This document shows, in pieces, positions 1 to 9,752 of a DNA stretch of 64,000 nt. The stretch spans positions 62,001 to 126,000 of the forward strand of contig NZ_JAESDH010000010.1 in the NCBI RefSeq assembly GCF_019249295.1, given 5' to 3'. Below the pieces are notes generated by a model. That model was not told the origin of the DNA. It made no database searches and worked only from the letters and a program-made list of their open reading frames with translations. The translations under genes and the position numbers were made by a program. The DNA comes from Alteromonas antoniana. GTDB taxonomy: Bacteria; Pseudomonadota; Gammaproteobacteria; Enterobacterales; Alteromonadaceae. The first letter of the stretch is position 1; the number at the start of each line of letters is the position of its first letter.

Positions 1-786
1 GAAATCACCGGCGCAGTCACCAAGATAGTTGCCTGAACCAAGTGGGTTCGTATGGTCATAACCGTCACCACCAATATCTTGGAAAGACGGATGGTCGCTA
101 TTGATACCAGTATCAAGAACACCAACTACGATGCCTTCACCCTGGCGACCTACACCACTATCAGTGGCTGTGCCATCCCAAACTGCTGGTGCGCCAATTA
201 ATCCAGGACCTGTATCTGTATCAAGCTTATAAACCTGGTCTCGTTCAACCACCTTAACACCAGGCAGCTTTGAAATACGCTCTGCTTCCTGGGGTGTTGC
301 TTTGACGGCAACGGCGTTAAGAGCGTATTTATATTCAGCAACTTTTTCAATTGAACCAATAGTCTGGGCCTTAGTGAAAAAGTCAGACTGTTTCTTCTCC
401 AGATAGCTGGAATACGCTTTTACCTGAGGAGAGTTAACGTCAAGTTTGTGTTTTTGTTTGAAGCTTTTATCTGACGCCGTAACACGATAAGAGCGTTGTG
501 GGTTTGTCGCTTCAAGCCCTTGAACGCCGCCGTCATACATGGCTACAGGGTCATCAGAAAGTTGGACTATAAACACATAGTCTTTATTTTCGAGCCCTTT
601 CTCTGCTTTGTATAGTGTTTTGCGTTGGGTAGGAGCGAGTGTGTTTTTATACTTATTTATCGATGTCGGAGCAATTGCTTTAAAGGTCTCAAGTCCTTCA
701 TTTGGATTTGAGCTCAATTCTGCCGCGGAGTGCATAGACATCGACATTAGTGCCGCAGAGACAGCTAATGTCACTTTATTATTCAC
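1..786 (-). CDS. Secreted subtilisin-like (S8) serine protease, N-terminal part
   Basis: This is the first 262 codons of a peptidase S8 gene that continues beyond the left edge. I chose the GTG at 786-784 because GGAGG lies six bases upstream and the next residues form a signal peptide (basic start, hydrophobic stretch to about residue 22). An inhibitor I9-like propeptide follows (about 70-187, with a YVFIVQLSDDP strand). The catalytic domain begins with VVGVLDTGIN, which holds the catalytic Asp at residue 225. The His and Ser motifs must lie outside the window. The family is exported and cleaves its own propeptide, so this is probably an extracellular nutrient-scavenging protease. It is divergent from the bkd operon across about 500 bases. 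Confidence 0.9.
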   Translation of the reverse strand, partial: MNNKVTLAVSAALMSMSMHSAAELSSNPNEGLETFKAIAPTSINKYKNTLAPTQRKTLYKAEKGLENKDYVFIVQLSDDPVAMYDGGVQGLEATNPQRSYRVTASDKSFKQKHKLDVNSPQVKAYSSYLEKKQSDFFTKAQTIGSIEKVAEYKYALNAVAVKATPQEAERISKLPGVKVVERDQVYKLDTDTGPGLIGAPAVWDGTATDSGVGRQGEGIVVGVLDTGINSDHPSFQDIGGDGYDHTNPLGSGNYLGDCAGDF

Positions 787-1283
787 AGGTAACCTCCGTC
801 TTCCTGTTATGGGATTATTCCCTGGATGGGTATTTTTATTTTGTTATTGGCTTTTGGCATCACGAAGTGGATAGCCTCCAAGCCAAGTTTTAGTTCTAGC
901 ACAAAAGTTGAGTAGTGAGAATTGATTTGCGCATTAAATTTCAATCAATGTGTTCATTTAACCTCACACGTTGATTTTTATTTATACTAAACAAATCATT
1001 AAGTTAAGCTTGCTAGGCCTTTTTCAGTTATCAGAATAAGTTAAACCTAGTCAGCGCATTATTATTCTGTGTTCGTTACATTTTTGTAAAATAAAGTGGG
1101 TTGGCTTTGGGCCATTTTGTAAATAATAGGATGGGTATCCGCATTGGGTCGTTAATTGTGGGATGATTATTCCGCTGCACGTGTTAATTGAAAGTAAATA
1201 GCAAGGTGTTTCGTTTGGTTCTGGTCTAGCATAGTCTCATTCGGGTACATAGGTGTACTCATCACCAATAAGAGGGATGGATT
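787..1283. other. AT-rich divergent intergenic region
   Basis: This spacer separates the protease start (minus) from the bkd operon (plus), so it should carry promoters for both. It is AT-rich. I found no convincing promoter pair, no terminator and no coding frame that looks real. The plus-strand frame running into it from 608 is antisense to the protease. Confidence 0.5.
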
Positions 1284-2471
1284 GTGAAAGATCGAAATCA
1301 CCTTGCCGGCGTGTCGACAACGCATCAGGTACATATTATCGAAAATGGCCTGATCGACATTCCCATGCTACAAATCCTACAGCCAGACGGCAGTCTTCAT
1401 GACGAGGCGGTAGAGCCGGAAATAGACCGCGAAACCGCCACACGTATTTATGACACCATGGAGTATATCCGCGTTCTTGACGAGCGAATGATTGGTGCTC
1501 AGCGTCAGGGGCGGATCAGTTTTTATCTTGCCAGCACCGGTGAGGAAGCCGCTTCAGTTGCCAGTGCGGCCGCGCTTTCTGATAAAGACATGATTATGTC
1601 GCAGTATCGTGAGCAGGGGGCGCTTGCCTACCGTGGTTACACTACCACACAGTTTATGAATCAAATGTTCAGCAATCAGGAAGACCCGAACAAAGGCAGA
1701 CAAATGCCTATCCATTACGGTGACAAGCCGCTGAATTTTATGACCATATCTTCACCGCTGGGTACGCAAATTCCGCAGGCGTCAGGTTATGCTTACGGCC
1801 AAAAGATGGCAGGGAATGAAGCAATCACGATTTGCTATTTTGGTGAAGGTGCGGCATCTGAAGGTGACTTTCACGCGGGTCTGAATATGGCTGCGGTGCT
1901 GAATTGTCCGGTTATCTTTTTTTGCCGCAACAACGGCTACGCTATTTCAACACCCGCCGATGAACAGTTTGCCGGAGACGGAATTGCTTCTCGCGGGATT
2001 GGCTATGGGGTAAAAACCATTCGCGTTGACGGTAACGATCCTCTGGCGGTGTATGCTGCCACAAAACAGGCTCGAGAGATCGCGCTTAAAGAAAACTGTC
2101 CTGTTTTGATAGAAGCAATGACCTATCGCCTTGCGGCACACTCCACCTCCGACGATCCAACTGGCTATCGCTCCCGTGAAGAGGAAGATAAATGGCGGGC
2201 GAAAGATCCTATTCAGCGCATGGCAAAGTGGTTAACGTCTAAAGGCTGGTATGACGAAGAGGCCAATAAGAAGCTGATAGAAAAGTCCCGTCAGGATGTC
2301 CTTGCAGCGCTTAAAACGTCAGAAAAAGTGGATATTTGTCCTATCGAAGATATCGTCACTGACGTCTATGATGACGTGCCCTGGCATCTTAAAGAGCAGC
2401 TTGACGCATTGAAATCACACATCAAAAAGTACCCGGATGCCTATCCCAAAACCTCAGGGAGAGTGAAGTAA
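1284..2471 (+). CDS. bkdA1: Branched-chain 2-oxoacid dehydrogenase E1 alpha subunit
   Basis: This is the alpha subunit of the thiamine-diphosphate-dependent E1 component, which decarboxylates the 2-oxoacids derived from valine, leucine and isoleucine. The 395-residue length fits the branched-chain class. The ThDP motif is visible as GEG at residues 187-189 and NN at 216-217. The start is GTG at 1284, with AGAGGGA upstream. The stop shares one base with the ATG of the next gene (taATG), which implies translational coupling. E1-alpha, E1-beta and E2 follow in order as one operon. An acetoin or pyruvate complex is the alternative, but the long N-terminal extension favours branched-chain substrates. 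Confidence 0.92.
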   Translation: MKDRNHLAGVSTTHQVHIIENGLIDIPMLQILQPDGSLHDEAVEPEIDRETATRIYDTMEYIRVLDERMIGAQRQGRISFYLASTGEEAASVASAAALSDKDMIMSQYREQGALAYRGYTTTQFMNQMFSNQEDPNKGRQMPIHYGDKPLNFMTISSPLGTQIPQASGYAYGQKMAGNEAITICYFGEGAASEGDFHAGLNMAAVLNCPVIFFCRNNGYAISTPADEQFAGDGIASRGIGYGVKTIRVDGNDPLAVYAATKQAREIALKENCPVLIEAMTYRLAAHSTSDDPTGYRSREEEDKWRAKDPIQRMAKWLTSKGWYDEEANKKLIEKSRQDVLAALKTSEKVDICPIEDIVTDVYDDVPWHLKEQLDALKSHIKKYPDAYPKTSGRVK

Positions 2472-3448
2472 TGGCTAAAATGAATCTTCTGCAAGCAATT
2501 AATAATGCGCTTATCACGGTGATGGAGCAGGATGAACGCGTTATGGTGTTCGGCGAAGACGTCGGCCATTTTGGTGGCGTATTTCGCGCTACCAGCCACC
2601 TTCAGGAAAAATTCGGCAAAGGGCGCTGTTTTAACACGCCACTGACAGAGCAGGGCATTATCGGATTTGCAAATGGAATGGCGTCGCAAGGTTCTGTGCC
2701 CGTTGCTGAAATTCAGTTTGGTGACTACATATTTCCGGCGTTCGATCAAATCGTTAATGAAACCGCGAAGTTCCGCTATCGCTCTGGTGGTCAATTCAGT
2801 GTTGGTACATTAACCATTCGTACCCCGTATGGCGGCGGCATTGCGGGCGGGCACTATCATAGTCAGTCTCCTGAAGCTTTCTTTGCTCACTGTCCGGGGT
2901 TGAAAATCGTGATCCCCAGAAACCCTTATCAGGCCAAAGGTTTGCTACTGGCCTCTATTCGCGATGACAACCCAGTGCTTTTCATGGAGCCAAAGCGCCT
3001 TTATCGAGCCTCGGTATCGGATGTGCCGGAAGACGATTATGAATTGCCACTGGGTAAAGCCGACACGGTACAGGAAGGAAGCGACATCACACTTTTGGGT
3101 TGGGGTGCGCAAATTGAAATTCTACAAAAAGCAGCAGAAATGGCGCTGGATGATGGTGTTTCCTGTGAAATTATCGACTTGCGCAGCATTCTTCCGTGGG
3201 ATGTAGACGCTGTTTGTGAATCGGTTATGAAAACAGGGCGTTTACTGATCAATCATGAAGCGCCGCAAACAGGTGGTTTCGCCAGCGAAATTGCCGCGAC
3301 TGTCCAGGACAAATGTTTTCTGTATTTAGAAGCGCCGATTGCCCGGGTGTGTGGACTGGATACGCCATATCCGCTTGCGCATGAAAAAGAGTACATGCCG
3401 GATCAGTTCAAAACCTACGAAGCCATCAAGCGCACACTAAATTACTAA
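2471..3448 (+). CDS. bkdA2: Branched-chain 2-oxoacid dehydrogenase E1 beta subunit
   Basis: This 325-residue protein is the beta subunit that pairs with E1-alpha to form the alpha2beta2 decarboxylase. It has the usual transketolase-like layout: a pyrimidine-binding domain in the first half ([15 protein letters not shown] near residue 27, then [17 protein letters not shown]) and a C-terminal transketolase domain (ILPWDVDAV, then [17 protein letters not shown]). It overlaps the upstream stop codon by one base and ends 12 bases before the E2 start, so the three genes are almost certainly co-transcribed. Confidence 0.93.
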   Translation: MAKMNLLQAINNALITVMEQDERVMVFGEDVGHFGGVFRATSHLQEKFGKGRCFNTPLTEQGIIGFANGMASQGSVPVAEIQFGDYIFPAFDQIVNETAKFRYRSGGQFSVGTLTIRTPYGGGIAGGHYHSQSPEAFFAHCPGLKIVIPRNPYQAKGLLLASIRDDNPVLFMEPKRLYRASVSDVPEDDYELPLGKADTVQEGSDITLLGWGAQIEILQKAAEMALDDGVSCEIIDLRSILPWDVDAVCESVMKTGRLLINHEAPQTGGFASEIAATVQDKCFLYLEAPIARVCGLDTPYPLAHEKEYMPDQFKTYEAIKRTLNY

Positions 3449-3460
3449 GGGGGTAGCATA

Positions 3461-5089
3461 ATGACAACTGAATTTATTCTGCCCGACATCGGTGAGGGCA
3501 TTGTTGAATGCGAGTTGCTGGAGTGGCTGATAGAAGAAGGCGACGTGATTGAGGAAGATCAGCCTGTTGCAGAGGTCATGACCGATAAAGCGACAGTACA
3601 GATCCCTGCAATGCACTCCGGCACGGTAAAAAAGCTTCATTATAAAGTGGGTGAGATTGCCAAAGTTCACGAGCCATTGTTCGCAATGGAGATTGATGGC
3701 GACTCGGCATCAAATACGGAAGCTACGCCTGTATCCAAGTCGGAATCAGGTGCAGAAAACACAGAATCACAGCCAGATGCAATTCCATCTATTCCGCAAA
3801 GCAGTGCCACTACCGAAGACTTTATTTTGCCTGATATCGGTGAGGGTATCGTTGAATGTGAGATTGTGAAATGGCACGTTGCTGAAGGCGACAGTATTGA
3901 AGAAGATCAACCTGTTGTTGAAGTGATGACTGATAAAGCGGTGGTCGAAATACCCGCTAAGCATGCCGGTACGGTGCATAAACTGTATTATCAGCAGGGC
4001 GATATCGCGCGTGTGCATGAGCCACTGTTCGCTCTGGCGACTGAAGGCTCAGCAGAATCTTCCACTCAGGTGACATCAACCCCAGAGTCAGCAAAACCGG
4101 ACGCTGGTAAAAAATCAACGTTAAGTACCGCGGATGCCAACGCAAAGTGGCCTGACGGGGCATATGAACCGCCCGTAGCGATCCCCGGGAAAGTATTAGC
4201 CAGCCCGGCCGTGCGCCGTATTGCCCGTGAAAAATCACTGGATCTCACTGAGGTTGAAGGTTCAGGCAAAAAAGGCCGCATTCTGAAAAAGGATGTTATG
4301 ACGCTATCAACAGGCGCATCAGAATCGCCACAGGGCGCTAGAAGTGCGAAACCTGAGACGAAGGCGGTAACAGCGGCGGCTGGCGGTACACGTACTGAAA
4401 AAGTGCGCGGCGTACAGGCAGCAATGGCGAAACAGATGTCGGCGTCGGTTCAGACCATTCCGCATTTTACTATCAGTGATGAGCTGCGAATGGATGCGCT
4501 AATTGCATTGCGCCAGGAGCTCAAACCCGTGTTTGCCGAGAAGGGCGTAAAACTGAGCTTCATGCCGTTTTTCGTAAAAGCCATGTCCCTTGCGCTGCTA
4601 GAGTTTCCGAACATCAATAGCCAGCTTAATGACGATGGAACCGAGCAAACGTTCTTCGATGATCATAATATCGGATTTGCGGTTGACTCAAAAGTGGGCC
4701 TGCTGGTTCCGAATATCAAACGTGTGCAGGGTTTGAGTCTGTTTGAAATTGCCGAGCAAATGCAACTCATCATCGACAAAGCCCGTGAAGGAAAGCTAGG
4801 TGGTGATTTCCTCAAAGGGGGTACCATCAGTATTTCGAACATCGGTGCGATAGGTGGCATGACAGCAACTCCTGTTATCAATAAACCAGAAGCAGCCATT
4901 GTCGCGTTAGGGAAAACGCAGTCACTACCACGTTTCAGTGAAAGCGGCGACGTAGAAGCGCACAACATTATGATGGTTAACTGGTCTGGGGATCACAGGA
5001 TCATTGATGGGGCCACCATGGTGAGATTTAATAACCTGTGGTGCGACTACCTTTCGTCACCTACCAAAATGCTGATGCATCTGAAATAA
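3461..5089 (+). CDS. bkdB: Dihydrolipoamide acyltransferase (E2) with two lipoyl domains
   Basis: This is the acyltransferase core of the branched-chain complex. It accepts the acyl group from E1 on a lipoyl arm and passes it to CoA. Two lipoyl domains are visible, with lipoylated lysines in the MTDKA motifs at residues 43 and 159. A peripheral-subunit-binding domain follows (ASPAVRRIA to GRILKKDV), then the catalytic domain with HRIIDG at 512-517 (His512, Asp516). At 542 residues it is longer than single-lipoyl E2 proteins because of the duplicated domain. No E3 gene follows, so the complex probably borrows the dihydrolipoamide dehydrogenase of another complex. Confidence 0.94.
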   Translation: MTTEFILPDIGEGIVECELLEWLIEEGDVIEEDQPVAEVMTDKATVQIPAMHSGTVKKLHYKVGEIAKVHEPLFAMEIDGDSASNTEATPVSKSESGAENTESQPDAIPSIPQSSATTEDFILPDIGEGIVECEIVKWHVAEGDSIEEDQPVVEVMTDKAVVEIPAKHAGTVHKLYYQQGDIARVHEPLFALATEGSAESSTQVTSTPESAKPDAGKKSTLSTADANAKWPDGAYEPPVAIPGKVLASPAVRRIAREKSLDLTEVEGSGKKGRILKKDVMTLSTGASESPQGARSAKPETKAVTAAAGGTRTEKVRGVQAAMAKQMSASVQTIPHFTISDELRMDALIALRQELKPVFAEKGVKLSFMPFFVKAMSLALLEFPNINSQLNDDGTEQTFFDDHNIGFAVDSKVGLLVPNIKRVQGLSLFEIAEQMQLIIDKAREGKLGGDFLKGGTISISNIGAIGGMTATPVINKPEAAIVALGKTQSLPRFSESGDVEAHNIMMVNWSGDHRIIDGATMVRFNNLWCDYLSSPTKMLMHLK

Positions 5090-5095
5090 CATCAA

Positions 5096-5121
5096 GCGCC
5101 CTGTAAATCATAGCAGGGCGC
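5096..5121 (+). terminator. Hairpin after the bkd operon
   Basis: A perfect 8-base inverted repeat, GCGCCCTG and CAGGGCGC, is separated by ten bases and starts 7 bases after the E2 stop. No T-run follows, so it may stabilise the 3' end or need Rho rather than act as a classic intrinsic terminator. Confidence 0.4.
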
Positions 5122-5193
5122 ACCTTCCTGATTGTGACCTGATGCCGGTAACGATACACTACGCTTTTATGTTTACCGATTTGTAGGGCGCTT

Positions 5194-6048
5194 TTGTTAA
5201 GTTACAAACATGCTTTTCACGCTGGCAATCATGCAGATGTTATTAAACATCTTGGCTGGATTGCTGTCATTGATTACCTTTGCAAAAAAAACAAACCCTT
5301 TACGCTGTTTGATACGCATGCGGGAGCAGGGCAGTATTCACTTGATGACGAACAGGCAAGTAAAAACAGTGAGTACGAGTCTGGTATCGCCAGGCTTGTC
5401 GATACTGCAATGGCGGAACCATTAGTAGAAAAATACCTGACGCTTTGTGGCGAGTTTTATCAACAGCATTATTATCCGGGATCGCCGGTAATCGCCGCAA
5501 CATTATTGCGCGACAACGACCAGCTACACGTGATGGAACTGCACCCCGCGGAAATACCTAAATTGCAAGCCTCGTTAAAGGGACTGGCACGTGGACAAGT
5601 TCATATTCATCACAGAGATGGCCTTGAAGGATTAAATGCATTAGCACCTCCGTCGCCAGTACGTGGTGCAGTGTTAATCGATCCCCCATACGAGTTATTG
5701 TCAGAATATCAATCGGTTACGGATACTGTAAACGCCATACTCAAAAAATGGGCACAGGCGCAAATTGTGATCTGGTATCCCTTATTATCTGCGCGGGCTG
5801 GCCAGAAGAGTGGTTGCAGTGAGCGTATGGTTGAAGCACTTACCGAGTCTGGCAAAACCGCGTTTACTGCAGAGTTGCATGTAGCCGATAATTCATCGGA
5901 TACCGGTATGTATGGTTCAGGGTTACTGTTTATTAATCCATCCTGGCAGCTCGATACGCAATTAACGGATGCCTTAAATGCCATTGCTCCCGCTTTGGGA
6001 GACAATATTAAGGTGTCAGTCACATGGCGTAAGCGGGAGTCAGCATAG
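5194..6048 (+). CDS. rlmJ: 23S rRNA (adenine2030-N6)-methyltransferase RlmJ
   Basis: RlmJ methylates A2030 of 23S rRNA using S-adenosylmethionine. The 284-residue length matches the family. The N-terminus reads MLSYKHAFHAGNHADVIKH, the family signature, and this fixes the start at a TTG codon at 5194. The catalytic DPPY-type motif appears as VLIDPPYELL. A GTAGGGCG stretch just upstream is a modest ribosome-binding site. The stop lies two bases before the next ATG, so rlmJ probably heads a short operon with the kinase-like gene and tesB. Confidence 0.93.
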   Translation: MLSYKHAFHAGNHADVIKHLGWIAVIDYLCKKNKPFTLFDTHAGAGQYSLDDEQASKNSEYESGIARLVDTAMAEPLVEKYLTLCGEFYQQHYYPGSPVIAATLLRDNDQLHVMELHPAEIPKLQASLKGLARGQVHIHHRDGLEGLNALAPPSPVRGAVLIDPPYELLSEYQSVTDTVNAILKKWAQAQIVIWYPLLSARAGQKSGCSERMVEALTESGKTAFTAELHVADNSSDTGMYGSGLLFINPSWQLDTQLTDALNAIAPALGDNIKVSVTWRKRESA

Positions 6049-6050
6049 CG

Positions 6051-7913
6051 ATGAACCAGCCCAAGGCGCTGAAGCATTTCTATATTCCTGAAGAGCAGTC
6101 CGTGTATCTGCTCTCTCATGCGGATGCGAAAAAGCTGAAAGACTGGGTGAACCTGTGTAAAGAACAATTGGAATGGCTGGGTTACCGGCATATAGAAATG
6201 ATAGGAAAAGGCGCATTTGGGTTCGCGTTTTCCGGTATAGCGCCAGATGCCAGGGAGCGGGTATTTAAATTTTCCAGAGTGAATTTGCCACAGCATATTC
6301 AGGACAGGCTGGAAGAAGAAGCGTTCATGCTCGGACATGTCAATCATCATAACGTGCCATCCCTGGTTGAGTTTCAGCAAATTGGCAAACAGGCCATTCT
6401 TGTGATGGAAAGAGCCATCGGCGATGATCTGGAGAAAGTCAGCCTGAATCGCGGGCCGCTATCGCCAAGACTAATTGTAAAACTGGCGGTGCAAATCGGT
6501 GATATGCTGCTATACCTTCGCCAATATCGTGAAAAAGGCGAGGCGAAGCCCCTGGTTCACGGCGACATCAAACCGTCTAATCTTGTGTGGGATGAGAACA
6601 CGGAAACCGTTGGCCTCATCGATTGGGGCTCATCGGTATTCGCGCAAACGGATGAAACCGGACAGTATGTTGGTAACAACGTGATGGATCTCATGTCCGG
6701 CGAACTGCACCAGACCAATGCGCGACTGGGCGACGTATATTTTATCGGTGAAGATCAGCTAAACGGCGCCTTGTCATCGCCACGCTTCGATGAGCAGGGC
6801 ATGGCCAGTACGCTTTACGCACTGGCCTCCGGTCAGTCCAGCCGGTACGGCAGAAAAGTCATCACGCCGCTTTCGCTTGGCTTACCAAAAATGCTGGCCA
6901 ATATCCTGGATTATATGCTCAGCGATGACGACACCAAGCGCCGTCAGGGCGGTGACTATTTCTTCAAAAATCTTCATGTACTGCGTCAACTTGTGTTTGC
7001 TCAAGATAAACCAGCGCAATACCAGGCGTTAATACCTACCTGGATTGGCGACACCGATCATGAAATAGAAACGGTGGTGTATTCTTCACGGAAGTCCTTC
7101 TTGCGTCAGGAAAATGTAGATGCGGAGAATGAGCTGCGGTACGTCGATGATGCCCAGTTTGACCGCTACTATAAAAACTACCTTCAGGGAATGGGAGAAA
7201 CTGAAAAAGGGTTTATTGCCGCAGTTAGCCGGCTTGGCCGGTATCCTGTAGTGGGCGGACTAGCGATACGCTGGGAACCCGATGGAATTTATGTCGACTC
7301 AAGCCTTAATTTGTACGATGAGGGGTTAAAGCCAGCATTTGAGATGGCTGTTAATAATGTCATCACGCTGGCCAGGGCCATTCACCGCAGCGGTATATTT
7401 AAGTGCTGTATGTTTAATGCAAAAGATACGCTGCATATTGAGCGCGTGAGTGAGGAGGTTCCCTTTGTGCCAGATAGTAACTGCCATATCCCCTTTGAAC
7501 TTTCCCGGGTGTCAGTAGTAAAAGACGACAGCAGAACCCACTCTTATTTTGAGGATGGGGATGATCCTGATGAGTTGTTAAAGCTCCCGCCTACACTGAT
7601 GTCGTTACTGGAAGAACTTAACACCATTCACCATACTGGCTGTATTATTTTTGAGGCATTGCCAACCCATTTGAAAATACACAGTTATTATATGTTGCTG
7701 GATCACAGTCAGGCAGAAAGGTTTACGCAAATACTGAATGCGATTGTCGACCAGGTGCCAACTATCAATGGCGTGGGGATTTCAGGGTTTATGAAATTAC
7801 CCTATAAAGATACGCGTTACTTTGAGCATAAAGCACAATTGCCGGAAAAGTATTACCCGAGAAACCCGAAAAGCGAACTAACAGGAGAAAACAACGCGCA
7901 TGTCAGAGGTTAA
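6051..7913 (+). CDS. Protein-kinase-like protein, 620 aa
   Basis: The first 300 residues form a Hanks-type serine/threonine kinase fold. The glycine loop GKGAFGFAF is at 52-60, and a probable ATP-binding Lys73 sits in VFKFSR. The catalytic loop HGDIKPSN starts at His170 (Asp172), and the metal-binding DWG motif at Asp191 replaces DFG. All key catalytic residues are present, so it could be active. The C-terminal 300 residues have no domain I recognise. No transmembrane segment or PASTA repeat is evident, unlike PknB-type kinases. It starts two bases after rlmJ and overlaps tesB by 14 bases. The substrate is unknown. Confidence 0.75.
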   Translation: MNQPKALKHFYIPEEQSVYLLSHADAKKLKDWVNLCKEQLEWLGYRHIEMIGKGAFGFAFSGIAPDARERVFKFSRVNLPQHIQDRLEEEAFMLGHVNHHNVPSLVEFQQIGKQAILVMERAIGDDLEKVSLNRGPLSPRLIVKLAVQIGDMLLYLRQYREKGEAKPLVHGDIKPSNLVWDENTETVGLIDWGSSVFAQTDETGQYVGNNVMDLMSGELHQTNARLGDVYFIGEDQLNGALSSPRFDEQGMASTLYALASGQSSRYGRKVITPLSLGLPKMLANILDYMLSDDDTKRRQGGDYFFKNLHVLRQLVFAQDKPAQYQALIPTWIGDTDHEIETVVYSSRKSFLRQENVDAENELRYVDDAQFDRYYKNYLQGMGETEKGFIAAVSRLGRYPVVGGLAIRWEPDGIYVDSSLNLYDEGLKPAFEMAVNNVITLARAIHRSGIFKCCMFNAKDTLHIERVSEEVPFVPDSNCHIPFELSRVSVVKDDSRTHSYFEDGDDPDELLKLPPTLMSLLEELNTIHHTGCIIFEALPTHLKIHSYYMLLDHSQAERFTQILNAIVDQVPTINGVGISGFMKLPYKDTRYFEHKAQLPEKYYPRNPKSELTGENNAHVRG

Positions 7914-8760
7914 ACTCGCATCATTATTTGAGATGGAAAGAATCGAATCTGGTTTGTTTCGAGGCCAGAGCTGGGACCTTGGATTTCGGGCGTTATTTGG
8001 CGGCCAGGTACTCGGACAAGCGCTGGCGGCAGCATACCGCACGGTAGACGATGACAGAGTTGCCCATTCTTTTCATTCTTACTTTCTGCTTCCCGGGGAT
8101 GCACAAAAGCCGGTTATTTACGATGTCGAAGTCGTCAGGGATGGACGCAGCTTTTCTGCCCGGCGTATTAAAGCCATTCAGGATGGTCGCAATATTTTTT
8201 ATATGACGGCGTCTTTTCAACAAATAGAAAAGGGGATGGAGCACCAGAAAGCGGATATGCCTAACGTACCGCCCCCAGAAAACGTTGAGCCGGATATTGC
8301 TTTTTATGAGAAAAACTTTGAAAAAATGGCCAGACCCATGCAGGAAGCGCTTAGCTATCACAAACCTGTAGACATCCGTACGGTAGACGCTGCTAATTCT
8401 TACCAGGCCACTGTCAGAGAACCAGTGCGATATATATGGATGCGCTCACGAGACATTCTGGCTGATAACCAGGCGTTGCATCAGGCTGCACTGGCCTATG
8501 CGTCTGACTACCACTTCTTAAGCACGTCTTTACAGCCACATGGTATAGCCGTCACAGATAAGAGTTTGCGGATTGCCACAATTGACCATGCGATGTGGTT
8601 TCATCGTCCGGTTAATATGAACGAATGGTTACTCTACGCGATGGAAAGCCCATTTAGCGGCAACGCTCGCGGAATTGTAAAGGGACAGCTGTTTAATCAG
8701 CAAGGTGAACTGATAGCATCCACCATGCAGGAAGGATTGATGCGAAAAATTGATAACTAG
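7900..8760 (+). CDS. tesB: Acyl-CoA thioesterase II
   Basis: TesB hydrolyses medium- and long-chain acyl-CoA to free acid and CoA in the cytoplasm. The protein has 286 residues, the typical length, and the double-hotdog layout: [12 protein letters not shown] in the first half and AYASDYHFL, then [13 protein letters not shown], in the second. The aspartate in YASDYH, the threonine in IATIDHA and the glutamine in TMQEG correspond to the known Asp-Thr-Gln catalytic set. The start overlaps the end of the kinase-like gene by 14 bases, implying coupling. The carbonic-anhydrase-like gene follows after 8 bases. Confidence 0.94.
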   Translation: MSEVKLASLFEMERIESGLFRGQSWDLGFRALFGGQVLGQALAAAYRTVDDDRVAHSFHSYFLLPGDAQKPVIYDVEVVRDGRSFSARRIKAIQDGRNIFYMTASFQQIEKGMEHQKADMPNVPPPENVEPDIAFYEKNFEKMARPMQEALSYHKPVDIRTVDAANSYQATVREPVRYIWMRSRDILADNQALHQAALAYASDYHFLSTSLQPHGIAVTDKSLRIATIDHAMWFHRPVNMNEWLLYAMESPFSGNARGIVKGQLFNQQGELIASTMQEGLMRKIDN

Positions 8761-8768
8761 GAGACGCC

Positions 8769-9308
8769 ATGATTTATGAACTGGATGGACACAAACCCGA
8801 GGTAGGGAAAGATGTTTATATTGCCCCCGGCGCGCATGTAATTGGTGATGTGAAACTGGAAGATAACGTCAGTGTCTGGTTCAACGCGGTGATCCGCGGG
8901 GATATGGATACCATCACTATTGGGGAAGATACCAATATTCAGGATGGCAGTGTGCTGCACACCGATTCGGGTATATCACTGACGTTAGGAAAAGGCGTTA
9001 CGGTGGGTCATAAAGTGATGCTTCATGGTTGCCGCATTGGCGATTACAGCCTTATTGGTATTAATGCTGTTGTTCTAAATGGCGCAAAGATCGGTAAGGG
9101 GTGCATCATCGGTGCAAATGCACTCATCACGGAGAATATGGAAGTTCCGGACTTCTCACTGGTGGTAGGCTCGCCGGGTAAAGTGGTGAAAACTCTGGAT
9201 AGCGCGGTTCTGGACAAACTAAAAGCGTCAGCCGATCACTATGTTGAAAATGGCAGGCGATTTGCCAGTGGACTTAGCACTGTGAGTGATCCTGCAGCCT
9301 ACGTTTGA
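8769..9308 (+). CDS. Gamma-carbonic-anhydrase-like hexapeptide protein (YrdA family)
   Basis: This 179-residue protein is a left-handed beta-helix of the gamma-carbonic-anhydrase family, with repeated hexapeptide turns ([14 protein letters not shown], then [12 protein letters not shown]). The three histidines expected to bind metal are His64 (VLHTD), His81 (VGHKV) and His86 (MLHGC). Members include YrdA, PaaY and CaiE, and actual substrate is proven for few. It is the last gene of the rlmJ-kinase-tesB group, so a link to acyl-CoA metabolism is possible. Carbonic anhydrase activity is inferred from the ligands only. Confidence 0.88.
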   Translation: MIYELDGHKPEVGKDVYIAPGAHVIGDVKLEDNVSVWFNAVIRGDMDTITIGEDTNIQDGSVLHTDSGISLTLGKGVTVGHKVMLHGCRIGDYSLIGINAVVLNGAKIGKGCIIGANALITENMEVPDFSLVVGSPGKVVKTLDSAVLDKLKASADHYVENGRRFASGLSTVSDPAAYV

Positions 9309-9450
9309 ATTTACTTTCCCCTGAATAAAAAATGCCCAGAACATAAGTTCCGGGCCTAGGGGAATGGCTCATTGCTGAGCCGTGCGCTAACTATTGCAAG
9401 GGAGAAGTTCATGCAAATTGGTTACAACGGACAGTAATCATAGATCACTT

Positions 9451-9475
9451 TTGTTTACTTTATAAACAATTTTTT
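9451..9475 (+). promoter_or_regulatory. AT-rich dyad followed by a T-run
   Basis: TTGTTTA and TAAACAA form a perfect 7-base inverted repeat with a 5-base spacer, followed directly by six T. It resembles either a weak intrinsic terminator for transcripts from 9308 or an operator for the aminotransferase. The sequence alone does not decide between them. Confidence 0.35.
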
Positions 9476-9555
9476 GTGAAAATTTAGTGAAAGCGTATCA
9501 GACACTTATCGTATTTTCCAATATTCCTGTTAAAACAAGGGCTTCAAATCTGGTC

Positions 9556-9598
9556 TGAGCATTGATGGGGTGATTAAAAATTATCCACACAATGCTCA
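9556..9598. repeat. Inverted repeat enclosing a consensus DnaA box
   Basis: TGAGCATTG (9556-9564) and CAATGCTCA (9590-9598) are perfect 9-base arms with a 25-base spacer. The spacer contains TTATCCACA at 9581-9589, identical to the high-affinity DnaA box consensus. I found no cluster of further boxes nearby, so an origin is not supported. Confidence 0.5.
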
Positions 9599-9752
9599 CA
9601 ATTTAGTCACTTACTTTTGCACAACCTCATTCCAACACGTGACTATTCATCAAAGTTATCTTCATGACAGTCTGTTGTTGTTCGGCTGAATCATTGTAAC
9701 AATGGCTACACTAATAGAGTACTGGCCACAGTTGCAGATTACAGGAGAGGTT

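Larger units (their letters stand above)
9309..9752. other. Structured intergenic region upstream of the aminotransferase
   Basis: No convincing gene lies here. The region holds a hairpin at 9334-9355 (GCCCAGAAC and GTTCCGGGC, one mismatch), an AT-rich dyad with a T-run at 9451-9475, and a 9-base inverted repeat at 9556-9598 enclosing a consensus DnaA box. An in-frame ATG at 9702 could extend the aminotransferase by 17 residues, but the ATG at 9753 has the better ribosome-binding site. Confidence 0.6.

Noticed and set aside
608..874. Plus-strand frame of 88 codons at the left end
   Set aside because: It lies antisense to the start of the S8 protease, whose minus-strand signal peptide and ribosome-binding site are convincing.
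5709..6380. Minus-strand frame of 223 codons
   Set aside because: It is a long antisense frame across rlmJ and the kinase-like gene, both supported by clear motifs.
9556..9598. Replication origin at the DnaA box
   Set aside because: Only one consensus box was found, with no cluster of boxes and no dnaA, gyrB or parAB neighbours.
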